Positions 22,929-34,056 of a stretch of DNA of 64,000 bases are shown piece by piece. The notes below the pieces were generated by a model. It saw only the letters and a list, made by a program, of their open reading frames with translations, was not told the DNA's origin and did no database searches. Within the stretch, counting starts at the first letter, position 1; every line of letters begins with the position of its first letter. The DNA comes from Penelope pileata (taxonomy: Eukaryota > Chordata > Aves > Galliformes > Cracidae): contig WBMW01000075.1 in NCBI GenBank assembly GCA_013396635.1, forward strand, positions 392,038-456,037, in the 5' to 3' direction. Made by a program: the position numbers and the translations under genes.

Positions 22929-25900
22929 TTAAAATTGTGTGTCTGTGGAGTCATGTTGCTGGCTCCACTCAGACTCCTTTGTGTTTCTGCATGTTTTCAG
23001 ATTTTGTTATTGATAGGAAGAAACTTCTCAACAATTTGGTACCCTAAAAAATATTCCTCCCCTTTTCTCTATTTTTTCTTAAACAGGCTGTTAGTAAATC
23101 CGTAGCTTTTTTTTGTGTTTTGCTATTTTTGTTTTAGTTTATCCTTTGCTGCCACACTGTAGTGTCGTTATCATGAGCTTTTGCTGCCATTTTGTCCAGG
23201 CCAATTGCCTGGAAATGATTTACTTCATGTGGCCAGTACCCTTAAAGGGAATTTCCACAGCCTGATCTTGTAAGACATGTTCCAAGGCTGATACTTCCAG
23301 CTGATAGCCAAGATGAAATCCACACCGCTCTCTTGGCTTTCCACACTTCTTGCTTGAATTCCAGAGATTCAGCTTTCCACCACAGACATCTCCTTTTTTG
23401 GACAGGTGCATATTCCCCAGACACTGTCTCCAGCAGAGACCAATTAGGCAGTTCCGTTTGTTTTGGACCCCGCTACCTTTGGCTTCATCACCACGTCTGG
23501 TTTAATAACCACTTGGTTGGAACGAGAATCCACTATTTATGCTCACTGCTCCTGACTGTGCTCAGTAGCCACGCTCCCATTACTGCAGCTCAGCTATTTA
23601 GATCTAAAAAATGAGAGGTGTTTTGAGGGTGGAAAAAACATCTACCATTCCAGATTTGTTCCTTCTTCTCAGCGTGGGTGTTTTCCACAAAAAGGCAAAT
23701 GTTGCAGTCCATTTTGAAGAAGGATAAATTTCTGGCCACTGCCAGCGCTGAGAAGAGACTTTAGCCTGGCTTATTGCAGGGGTGACAATTTATCCTGCTT
23801 TGTAGACTCAGTTTATCTTTTTTCCAGTCATGCAACAGTGTCAGCAGGCAGAGTCAACTCTTTTTCCATCATGAGTGTTTGATACAGGCTTCAGTAATCC
23901 ATCACCACACAGGGCTCTGCGCAGTGGAATGTCACCTCCTTCAGCAGTGGCTGCTGCTTTTCTTGATGGGCTGATGCAAGGGAAGTACCAGACTAGGGGG
24001 TGAACTCCAAAGCCCTGGGAAGTGCTATTCGTCTCCCTGCAAACTCAACTTCTGAAAACAAATTCATTGCCAATGTACGACTGAAGTCTTGATTGATATC
24101 CCCTTGGGTGTCTCCTTGGGGAGAGCCTGTTCCTGTTCACACTGGTAACCAGCTCTTGCAATCTGGGCATGAGGGAGAGGCGAGCCCTTCCCTTCCCTGT
24201 GCTCACCATGCAACAGGGTCTCTACACTGTATACTGAGCACTTGAACCAGACTTTGAGCATTGGTAATGGACCCAGTGTCTCTATCCCCTTCCCAGATCG
24301 AGGCCTGCTCATCAGCTCCATGTCAACTCCATACTAGGGTGAGATCACAAGTGTGATCCTCCCATTTTGTACTCTGTGAAGGAAATCTCTCCATGAAGGA
24401 TGGATGGGAGCTGGTGCTTTACCAGATTTCTTTCATCTGGATTCTTGTGGGATGGGGACCTTGAAGTGCCAGCTGAGTGCAGCTTCATCTGTGCTCTGAG
24501 GGAGCCCTTGCACCCCCACTGACACAGGCCATGCTCATGAGCTGCTGGAAGTTAGTCTTCCCAAAAGTTTTTTGAGTTGTGGTGAGTCGATAGGGATGGG
24601 GTGCTCTCTCCTTGGTCTTGCTGAGCAGGGGCTGCACATTCTCTTCTGCCTGGTTCTCCTGCAGGGTTTGTAAGTGCTACAGATAGCATCCCGCCCTGCT
24701 GAGCTCCTCAGTTCTTCACTCAGGTGGTCAAGTGCTACTGGGCTTTGAAACACTTCTACTTCCCTTTTCCCTTCCCTGCTTCAAGGTCATGCAAACGTAC
24801 ACATTCGATTTCAGCACATTCCTACACATTCCAGGCAATAGGTGGCCATGTATTTCTACCTAGACTGAAGCGGTGTCTCTGATGCCACCAAGGGAAAGCT
24901 GCTAAGCTCAACCTTTGCAGAGATTCCCTAATGCTGAAATCCAAATTTCATCAGCTTTCACAAGGTGCCTCACAGATCTTTGTGGGAAACCTGCAGCAGT
25001 TGTACTAATTCTGTTCTAAGAAGTTTGGTGCCATTACTTGAGATATTGGTTCCATTTATTTTCTGAAGCTTCCACCTTTTTCTGTGTTTCCACTCTTAGG
25101 CCATCTTCGATTTTTGTGAGTGCTTCTCTTACTGGTTCCACACTTCGGAAAATTCTCCTTTGATATCAGAAATACTGTTTTGGTGTGAGACGTTAGCTGG
25201 TGTTCAGGATATCAGCAGACAGTCAGGAGGGAAAATAGATTATTTAAATTGGGCATGGTATTTTTTAGAAAAATAATACTATTTTTTCTCACTCCATGTA
25301 AAAGCGGGGAAAGAAAAACAAATACCACAGATTTCCTGTGGAATAATACTCAAGTATTGGTTTTGAAAAAAAAAAAAGTTACATTTTATTAAGATAAAAA
25401 TAAAATATTGAATTTCAAAATTAGCAATTTGCTTTCAGCTGCTGCTGTTAATAATAAAATGTCAGCAGAAGCATCCACTGTTTGCCTAACATCATACCCA
25501 CTGCTGTGTGAATTTCATTATGTTCCGTATTTCATTATGTTTTTATTCTGGATTTTAAAATAAAGGATTTGCGATGATTTTTAATTTGTGTAAATGCGGT
25601 GAGTGGTAACTTAATAACATAATTACTACTGAAAAGGGTAATTGGTACGTAACTGGTAATTAGTACCCTAATTGCTTCATTAATAGGGACTTTGTTCACG
25701 GGCAATTGGTAATTTTGTCACTTTGCTAAGTGGTACAGCAGAGCTAGGCAGAGCACCCGAAAAGTGCACGAAGAGAGGGGAGGCCTCCCCCTCTCCCCAT
25801 GGGCAGCAGGAGGCGGCCGGGGCTGGCACCCTGTGAAAAACTCCACGTGGCACTGAGCCCACCCTCCCATGCCTGCAGGTACCTGAGGGGCACTGACCCG

Positions 25901-27803
25901 GCTGGTGTCCCATGCATGGGGTGCCAGGTGCAATGGCTGCGCACAAGGAGGTCCCAGCACTGCAGCCCAAACCACAAGAACCTCGCTGCCAGAGGCAGGT
26001 CTCGCTGGCAGGACAGAAGGGTGATCCGTTTCAGTATTTAAAGGATGAGGTAGGTTCTCTGCCTGTATGTTTTGCACTGTGTGGCTGTGTTAGGGAATGT
26101 CAGAAGGCTGAAATTATAAAAGGAGGAAAGGTCCCTGCCCAACAGTGCTTACTGGTCTGGGAGAGAAAAGAGGCAAACAGCAACAGAGCAGACTAATAGT
26201 AGCACAGTAAATAAGATACGTGGTTTCGTGTCTTTGCCTACTGCATTATGTCTGCTGCCCAAATGCTTTTATTAATATTGAGATGCCAGGACCATGAATA
26301 ATTGTTTTTAAAGCAGGTTAACAGATGGGTTTCTGTTGTACAAATTACTGGAACGGAGGGGAACTCACTTCTCAAATAATTCCCCTGGAAAGGAGGTTAT
26401 AGCGTTTTGCAGCTCCTGTCTTACTAGATATCAGCACCTAGCACTATCATTTGTATTTTTTTAACCACTAAGGCTCAGAGGGCTGAAGGACACAGAGCAT
26501 CACAGGGTCACAGGCACAGTGGTGCCACCCAACAGGCCAAACACGGTGTCCTTCTGGGACAGCACCAAAAGACAGCAGCACAGACCTTGCCCCTCTCATA
26601 AGCACAAAGGCTGGTCTGTACCTCCTTCTTCCACCTTGTTACGTCCTTTCATTGTCACATGAAAGCAAAAACAGGCTTTGTCCCTTAGCTTTTGACTTGA
26701 TGCTGCAAAAACACAAAAGCCTGGAGAGTTAGAGGAACAGTTTCAGGACTGTTCGCTGTAGGGAGCCTGAACTGAGGAAGATCAAACCCCATTTTCCTGG
26801 GCAACCGCAGTTGTACCTACATGTGTGGTCCAGTTGAAATGAGGACCATGCCTTTGAAACGAACCTCCTGATGGCTGCAGCTGTGCTTTGCTGGACACCC
26901 TCAATGCAGGCAACAAGGGGTAGGGTCTGCAGTTCAGTGGGTGCCATGGACGGGTTGCTGGTCACAGGCACAAAGGTAAATTACAGAGTCAGATTTCTTT
27001 TTTACAGATAGTTGTTTCAATGCTTTACACCCAGCTTCTCAACAGAGGTCCCTAAATCAACATGTGGGCCTCTGAACGTGTGCATTTCAAAACTGATAAG
27101 CAACCAGCTCATGTCGGCTTATGCTCCTGGTATGTATTTATTAAGGACAAAGCTAACACTAAAAGAGAAAGTAGTGTCACAGTGTGAAATACTAATAAAG
27201 ATGGATTGATATTATTTTGTGGTTTATTTTCACTTGAGTATGAACTGCAGATTTAAGCGGATTTTTCATATGTTCATGAAGCTGCCAACATTTTGCATCT
27301 GACTAACAGTTAAGCCACACAGGCTTCTTTCTGGGGCTATATCCTTCATCTTTGTTGTGGCTGAACCCAGCAGGCAGCTGAGCACCACACAGCCATTTGC
27401 TCACTCCTCACCTCAGTGCACACAGGGAGAAGCTGTAGGGACTCTGAAAACCAGATTAGTCCTAAAAATAATCGCCTCATGTCTGAGGCATCACATATTT
27501 CTTCCCCCTCCACATCCTGAAGGTTGAACATGGTGGACCTCACACATAGGGCTCCAGACACCCTATGCCCCTTGCATGTGAGACAGGGCAGCACCTCACT
27601 TCCTATAAGGATCAGGCTCCATGCAGAGAGGCTTGTGCGGGCATCTGGAGAGCTGCCTTCCCTCACACCAGACACCCTCCTCTTCCACCCAGAAGCTCCA
27701 GAGGTGCTGCTGGTTGGGTGTGACACCACAGGCACCACCAGGGCAACCAGGCACATTGTGAGCTCTGCAGCTTCCAGTTCCTTGTGTCCCTTGAGACACT
27801 AAC
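22929..27803. other. Gene-free stretch between the KCNE-like gene and FAM243A
   Basis: No exon recognised. The 25200-25720 part is AT-rich with several A or T runs and a cluster of TAATT cores at 25637-25716. 25770-26000 is GC-richer but lacks a promoter-like CpG density. Open frames here are short and overlap one another on both strands, as expected by chance. Confidence 0.5.
25637..25716. promoter_or_regulatory. Cluster of TAATT (homeodomain-type) sites
   Basis: ggtaattggtac (25637-25648), ggtaattagtac (25655-25666), ctaattgc, attaat and caattggtaatttt occur within 80 bases. The TAATT core is the usual homeodomain target. This may be an enhancer or only a degenerate AT-rich repeat. Confidence 0.3.
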
Positions 27804-28565
27804 ATGCAGCGCTTCGCAAACCCGCTTCTCAGGCACGTAATTCACAGGGGCTGCTTTGATGATGCTTCAAAGGCACAGTGCTTGCAGTATTTAAGAGCTC
27901 TGAGGGCACTGCAGCTTAAAGGCTTCAACACTGTTTTTTTTGGGGAAACAGATATTCCAGAAAGTCTTATAACAGGAGAAAAAGTATCCGAAGAGGCCAG
28001 CCTGCGTTGGCCACTATGGACACTTGTTCATGCTGGCAGCAGCCAAGGGTGGGTGCCGTGGAGGTACAAATTGCTGTTAAGACATGAACTGTCCGCTCAA
28101 AAACAGAATGGCGTCTTTGAGGAGTTGTGTGATTCTCTGACTGTGTCCTATGGGAAATGCGTAATTGTGACAAGAGATAAAAGGCAGCTGACAGGTGTGG
28201 GGGCAAAGGACGGCAAGGAGCAGGAGACGGGATCACTGTCTCCAGTCCCACCGGTGATCTACAGGTCCAGCATCAAGTGTTGCCCTGAGATTGCTAGAGC
28301 CAACGGTCATGAGCTTCTGGTTGTGCCTTCGTCTTACAACTACCTCTATCCTATGGATGTTGCCTGGTCTTCTTTGAAATGGTTTATTATAAACAACAGG
28401 AAGGACTTTGCCCTGAGGACTGTTGAGGTGACCCACTCCTATAGGTGCATCCTCTTCAGTGAATTGATTATTAATGGAATAGAGAAGATGACCCCAAACA
28501 AATGGAAAGTAGTGATTAACAAAGTGAACAAATGGGAAAATTACTACCTTGACACACTTTCTTAA
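27804..28565 (+). CDS. FAM243A: FAM243A (C21orf140 family) protein
   Basis: 253 residues in one uninterrupted exon, close to the ~251 of the human protein. It lies in the expected place between KCNE1 and SMIM11. The start is chosen because MQRFANPLLRHVIHRG matches the mammalian N-terminus as I remember it, and A is at -3. Visible features: VFFGETDIPESL (45-55), SQGWVPWRYK (80-89), a Lys/Gly-rich low-complexity piece at about 126-147, and a strongly conserved C-terminal block at 168-200 with HELLVVPSSYNYLYPMDVAW and SLKWFIINNR. No signal peptide or membrane segment is evident. The cellular role is not established to my knowledge. The C-terminal block resembles the last motif of DDE transposases (see findings), so an origin by domestication is possible. 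There is no frameshift or stop, so the gene is under constraint or recently was. Confidence 0.88.
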   Translation: MQRFANPLLRHVIHRGCFDDASKAQCLQYLRALRALQLKGFNTVFFGETDIPESLITGEKVSEEASLRWPLWTLVHAGSSQGWVPWRYKLLLRHELSAQKQNGVFEELCDSLTVSYGKCVIVTRDKRQLTGVGAKDGKEQETGSLSPVPPVIYRSSIKCCPEIARANGHELLVVPSSYNYLYPMDVAWSSLKWFIINNRKDFALRTVEVTHSYRCILFSELIINGIEKMTPNKWKVVINKVNKWENYYLDTLS

Positions 28566-28670
28566 ATGGTTTTTCCTACGCTCAGGCCTCAGATGTGATT
28601 TGACAGTTCCAGCTCTGCTGAGCCCTCTTCTTCAAAGGATATAAACTTAAAAATACATGCCAATAATACC

Positions 28671-28676
28671 AATAAA
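28671..28676 (+). terminator. FAM243A: Candidate poly(A) signal for FAM243A
   Basis: AATAAA about 106 bases after the FAM243A stop. Another lies at 29104-29109. Confidence 0.5.
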
Positions 28677-28699
28677 AGAGATCATCTTACACCTGAATT

Positions 28700-31600
28700 T
28701 TACATTCCAAATGTTTTCCAGGACTAGGATAACGCATGATACACTTGCACTGGGAAGGGACAGTTGTCTTATCATAAAAATGGGCCAAAACATGCCTAAG
28801 GCCCAGCTTAGCCTGCCTTCTGGACACATTCCTCTGTCATGGGAATCATGAGACCAAGCCACAGATGTCAATCATCTCCCCAATTTTGAGAAAGATCAGG
28901 CTGCAAAATAAAAACTCTGCAGGTCAGGCCCATCTTCGGCACACATGGAAGAACCGCTCCTGAACAGAGAATATGCTAGACCAAGACTGAGGCCAGAGAC
29001 CACAGCTTAAGGAAGTTTGTGCCTTTCCCATAATACAGGCATTCATCTGTTATCAGCTCGTTAGTTCATTATGTTGAGTGCCTTGCTTCTAACAATGCTC
29101 TGCAATAAACATTTCAATGACAGGTAAATCTTTTTTAAAAGGGAAGTTCCTTTCTGAAGCCTAACAATTAGTAGTTGGTTCAGGCTTTAAAGCATGAAGA
29201 GTTCAGCCTCTCAGGGTAAAATATGGCATTAATCACTGGACATTTTCCTTACTCATGGCATTGACTCTTGTTTGAATTCTACTGGGCACTGAGATATAAT
29301 GATTTCTCACAGAACTATGTTCAAAAGATTATGTACGAGTGATGCAAAGTAGTTTTTCTTAACATCAGTTTTAAATGTGATGCTTTTCAATTTCAGTGAA
29401 CACTCTCTTTTTGTAAAGTGGCTCTCAATTTACTTTCACCATGTAGCACATTACTTTGTATGTATTTATTTTGCACTTTTAAGACAGAAAATGAAAACCA
29501 TGAAAACATAAAAGAAACATTATAAGATGATTCACGGGTTCATTAAAACGTTCCAACACAATAAGGAAAACCTGTGCTGTTTTCCACTTGCGTGTGGAAA
29601 CCATCTAAATGAGCATTGCAATTTCGTGTAGCAGAAAGATATCTAAAAAAGGAGTCTCATCTGCCTTCAGAAGAATCCGCGCACGTAACTCTCTGAAGCT
29701 GAGATGTGAATATACAGAGGAAAATAACCATCTTTTCTCAGCTTCATATTCATCATGAAAAACATCTGCTCATTTTTACAAATAAGGAAGTAGCAGAGAA
29801 TGGAAAATCAGGTGCTTCAAATGCAGGGTAGAAAGAGTGGGGGACTAAGAGGGGAGAGATTAGGGAGGGGCAGGAACATTCTTATTGTCCCGGTGTCATG
29901 GCCCTGAACGTAATTTCACATTGGCTTGAAGCAGGAATCGTGCCAGTAAATATCAATGAATATGAAGTGGTGTGAAATCATGAGAAAAGAAATAGATTCA
30001 ATGCCTCTTTACCACAAGGATGAGCAGTAATTGCACACTAGCTTGGTTTTCTTAAGCAAATGATGCACAACCCATTTTCGCAATGACTCTGTTTACCTTC
30101 ATCTGGTGACACTGCAGTACAATATTGGCATGAAGCAGCAGAGAAGTAAAGAGTGTGCTAACTCCAGCTATTGTCAAATCAGCAAAAACTCAATGACTTC
30201 ATTGCTCCATTCTGGATTTACATGAAAAAGAGTGAGATCAAACATGAACAGAGCAGAGACACAGACTGCTTCCTCAGCACAGCTCAGCATTACGGGTCTC
30301 TGCTGCCACTGCCTTGCACAACTGTGCATTTCGAGCCATGTTGCAAAACTTATTTGCTGCTAGGGTGTGTCTTCCGCCATCTGTAATTTGCAGTGGAGAC
30401 CATGGGACCAGGTGCAGAATCACCTGCTTTCCATCCATTTCAGCAACAAGGAAGTACCATGAGGAAGTCATTTCTGTCACAGGAATTTATCAGTCTTTCC
30501 TGTTTTATATTTGGTAAAATGAGGGTGAAGCCTTCATGGAAACAAGCATGAGGAAAGAGGAAGTGTTTGATGGTCCATCTTCCAGACAGCAAGGGAAAAA
30601 CATCCTTTCCCTGACAAGGTCTGGGAAGGAATGGGAAGGCCTCCCCAGCTGCCCTCGCTTTTCCTTGCCTTCGCCTGGGAGGCTGAGGGCTGGTGAAACT
30701 TTTCTACTCAGTCGTGTTTAACATGAATGGAAACCTGTGGGCAGGAAAAAAACTATTTGAAATTAAATGAACTTTGGTATTTTGTACAAACTCCTCTGAG
30801 ATGAGTCCTTTCTTCCTCCCTCCCCCTTGGCTGCTGCATAAGGGTAATTACAACCCATGTTTTCTAAAAGACTTTGTAGCGCTTTGTACTGAAGAAAAAT
30901 ATTGTGGCTCATGCAGTTCTGACTCAACTGGCAATTTAGGATGACGAGCAATTCCTTTAACATATGACTAAACAATCTAATAGGAGGATGTTACCAAATA
31001 GTATGCACGTCGTTGGAGAGCATTTGAAATAGCGTGCATGAGTCTAATGTCTTCTTGGTAGTATTTTAAATAGCTATTATTTTATTAGGTTTGTTAGCAG
31101 CAGCTGTTGTAGCGAGGCCTGGTACGTTTGACCATTGCAGGATGTCAAAACAAACATCTTTGTTCCCTCTCCCGACTCCGTGTGATTGAAATGCACCACT
31201 AGAATAAAATGATTAAAGTATCTTTGCATAAAGAGGAGAGGCAGATGCAAATGCATATGTTGATGAGGAAGCTATAACAGATGTCCCTCGGCTCTAAGCT
31301 AGTTGGAATGCAAATCACCTGAATTTCATGACGTCTCATTGACTAATTACTTCTTAATGCTTTTCCAAGCCTCAACTTCATGGAAAAAAGCATTTATTTT
31401 CCTCCAGTCTATGAAGCAGGCCTGTAAGGATTAACTCACCCCATTTTTTTCCCTGTTTTTAAGCCCACTGTCCTCACACTATACTGCAACCCAGCACACA
31501 GGCAGGGCAAATGTACTTAGGCCAAGAGCCTACAGAGGCCGATGTTGAGGTTGTAATGGTGGGACACAAGGAAAGAAGGAGGAATACAGTGACAAAAATT

Positions 31601-32727
31601 CCATGCAAGAAATGCAAAAGAGGAAAAAAACTGCTTTAGAAAACAAATACAGGTAAGGGCCAGACTCATTTACATGACTTGAACGCCACTTAACTGACAG
31701 TGTCTGACACTTCTAGATGGCTAGTGCTAAACCTCCTCAAATCAATGATTAGGCCAGAGGAATGCATCATAGCAAATCACAAGAGCCATGGGGCTGGGAA
31801 AGTACCACGCAAGCAGAAGATGAGGCACTGGAGAGCAAAACCAGCCAGTGAAGTCCAGCCAGGGAAAAAAAAAAAAAAGAGAAATAAAAAAAGAACAGTC
31901 ATCCATACTGTGTTTCTAGCAATTGAAAGGAAGCAACCTTACGCATTCTTTGCTCTGTGACAGCCATCTCAAGAGCCTTTGGCCAGACTGTAACTAGTCT
32001 CACAGTGAGGCACAGCCTTTGATGCCATTACACAGAGACAATTTCAACAGCTCTTTTATCAGATTCAAAGAGGGAGAAATTGATGCCATATGGAGATACA
32101 CATGAATACATGCCTAATCCCTTATTTGTGCCCAAAGTTTGTCTCTACAAGAACGTATGAGGAGTCCATTGCTATGGGAATAACAATGCCGGCAGCTATC
32201 AGGTATCCCCATTATGAAGTGGAAAAGGGGCATCTGGTGCTCTGATTATACCCAAGATACAAGTTTGATACATACATGTGCCAGTCAAGGTCCATTTGAG
32301 CCTAGATGACATGCTGAGCTTGCTTCGGTAGCCAAGATGAACCAACTTGAATAGCCAAAGCCAAGCAGTGGAACGATGTGGGTTGTCCACAAAACATGCA
32401 GCCACCTCTGCATCCCCAAACCAGGTGGCCACTTACAGCTGTCCTCTCTGAAAATGGCTTCTGGCATCTGTCTGGTGGGGGAATGTAAACACAGTTTCCA
32501 GAATTTTTACCCATACACTCACGTGGATTTTACACTCACATGGCCACATTGCTCGGTTTGCTTTCCATGTGATCAGGAGTGTGTCAGACACAAGGCTGTC
32601 ACAGGGCAATCAGGTTCGTCAAGGGCGGTCTATCAGCTCCTCCCTAAACTTGAAGACTGAGGTTAGTAAACAGTTAATAAACAGGGAGAGGACGCAGCAA
32701 GCAGATGCGTCTTTGGAAGCAGTTCTG
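28700..32727. other. Gene-free convergent interval, low in repeats
   Basis: No gene recognised and no CR1 until 32728. The stretch is AT-rich with few simple repeats apart from an A run near 31866-31878. The part at about 31170-31400 is dense in transcription factor-like motifs (separate entry). Freedom from transposons fits conserved noncoding sequence, but conservation cannot be judged from one genome. Confidence 0.45.
31245..31349. promoter_or_regulatory. Motif-dense candidate enhancer
   Basis: Within about 105 bases: two POU octamers ATGCAAAT (31245-31252 and 31308-31315), an overlapping ATGCATAT, a CRE-like TGACGTCT (31329-31336), an AP-1-like TGACTAA (31340-31346) and a TAATTA core (31344-31349). 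Sites are seen directly; enhancer function is inference. Confidence 0.35.
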
Positions 32728-32910
32728 GGGAGACTGTGGGCAACTGCGCCTGGTGAAGGCTGAAACCCCATTCCTGGAGGCGTTCAAGGCCAGGTTGGAT
32801 GGGCTTCTGGACAACCTGATCTGGTGGGTGGCAACCCTGCCCATGGCAGGGGGGTGGAACTGGATGATCTTTAAGGTCCCTTCCAACCCAAGCCATTCCA
32901 TGATTCTCTG
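32728..32910 (+). mobile_element. CR1 LINE 3' fragment
   Basis: Plus-orientation CR1 tail: ttcctggaggcgttcaaggc, ggttggatgggcttctggac, ggaactggatgatctttaag, ending ccattccatgattctctga. Belongs to a CR1 subfamily different from the 22097 copy. Confidence 0.92.
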
Positions 32911-33627
32911 AAACAAGAGAGGTATCTGTCTGTTTAGCCTATGGGTTTCTTCCACGCTGGAGCCAGAAGGGGTGATATGAGGGCATGCCGCAGCGCTCCT
33001 CTTTGGGCAGAGTGTGCTGAGCGTCAGCAGGTTGGCAGAGACACCGACCGTAAGTCACAGGCCAGAGCTAGGATCCAGGGAACACTCAAGAGCAGTGCAG
33101 TTTTCCTTAAAATTCCAGCAGCTAATTTCTTTATTACTATGAAAGGACTTCCTCTTTTGTTTAGAAACACATGGCCATCATGACAGTAGAAGACAACCTA
33201 AAGATGCAAACACTGAAGGTTTAAACAATCTATTTTCTCGATCATCTTCAACACTTGGCAGTAGTGACAATGACAACATCTGACAGTCAAGGGCATGTGC
33301 AAGTAAGGTGCTATGTTTTAAGTTGCCAGTCTGTACAAGATGAGCCCTTTTCAAAGAGCATCACTTGGTGGAACAGGCAGAGAAGCATTGAATTTGTGGT
33401 TCTACAGGCACCAGAAGAGTGTGACCTGGCTTACTTTCTGAGTTGGGAACATCTACAAGGGGATCCTTTGTAGATCCCCTGCTGTCTAACAAGCTGCAAA
33501 ACCATGTACTGCACACTTCAAGGCTTTCTCTTCTTGCTGCCTCCTCTTGCTTGCAGAAACTCAATAGAATCAAATTCTTTATTCCACTTTTGAACTCACC
33601 TAGACCAGTCATATAACCCTTCTTCGG

Positions 33628-33698
33628 TTAAAAATAAAAAAGAAAAAAATTAAAAAAAAATAAAGAAAGAAAAACAAAAAAAACAAACAAAAAAAACC
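33628..33698. repeat. A-rich low-complexity tract
   Basis: Imperfect A-rich run broken by single T, G and C bases. No retroelement body is attached on the left, so it is not clearly a transposon tail. Confidence 0.85.
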
Positions 33699-34032
33699 CA
33701 ACAGGTTTTGAGGTCCCCAGCTGGTTTCTAACAGGAAACTGAAACAATTCTGAGCTGCTGTCTCCCCCCAGTGTCAGCATATTTTCTTGTTCAAGGCTGC
33801 CACTGTGGCACATAAAATGCCCAAGGGTAAAGAAATCTGCTGTAATCTACCCAGCGAAAGAAAATACAGGCATATTCTCCTTCTTGGATGGCCTTCATAG
33901 CATAGATCATAGATCTCCAGACACACTGGAGAAGAGAAATTGGTTCAGATTTGGGAACGGGTATGGTATTGTATCTTGGAACCTCCAGGACATCAGCCTG
34001 CTAGGAGACCCATTAGAAGCCCTAGGAGTTTT

Positions 34033-34056
34033 CTATGCTACTCCGAAGTAGCATAG
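34033..34056. repeat. Perfect 10-bp-stem inverted repeat
   Basis: ctatgctact, loop ccga, agtagcatag. Further partial copies of the right arm (tagcagcatagtag) follow at once, suggesting local slippage or templated duplication. Confidence 0.85.

Noticed and set aside
27346..27756. 136-codon minus-strand frame upstream of FAM243A
   Set aside because: No similarity recognised and no exon signals; treated as chance.
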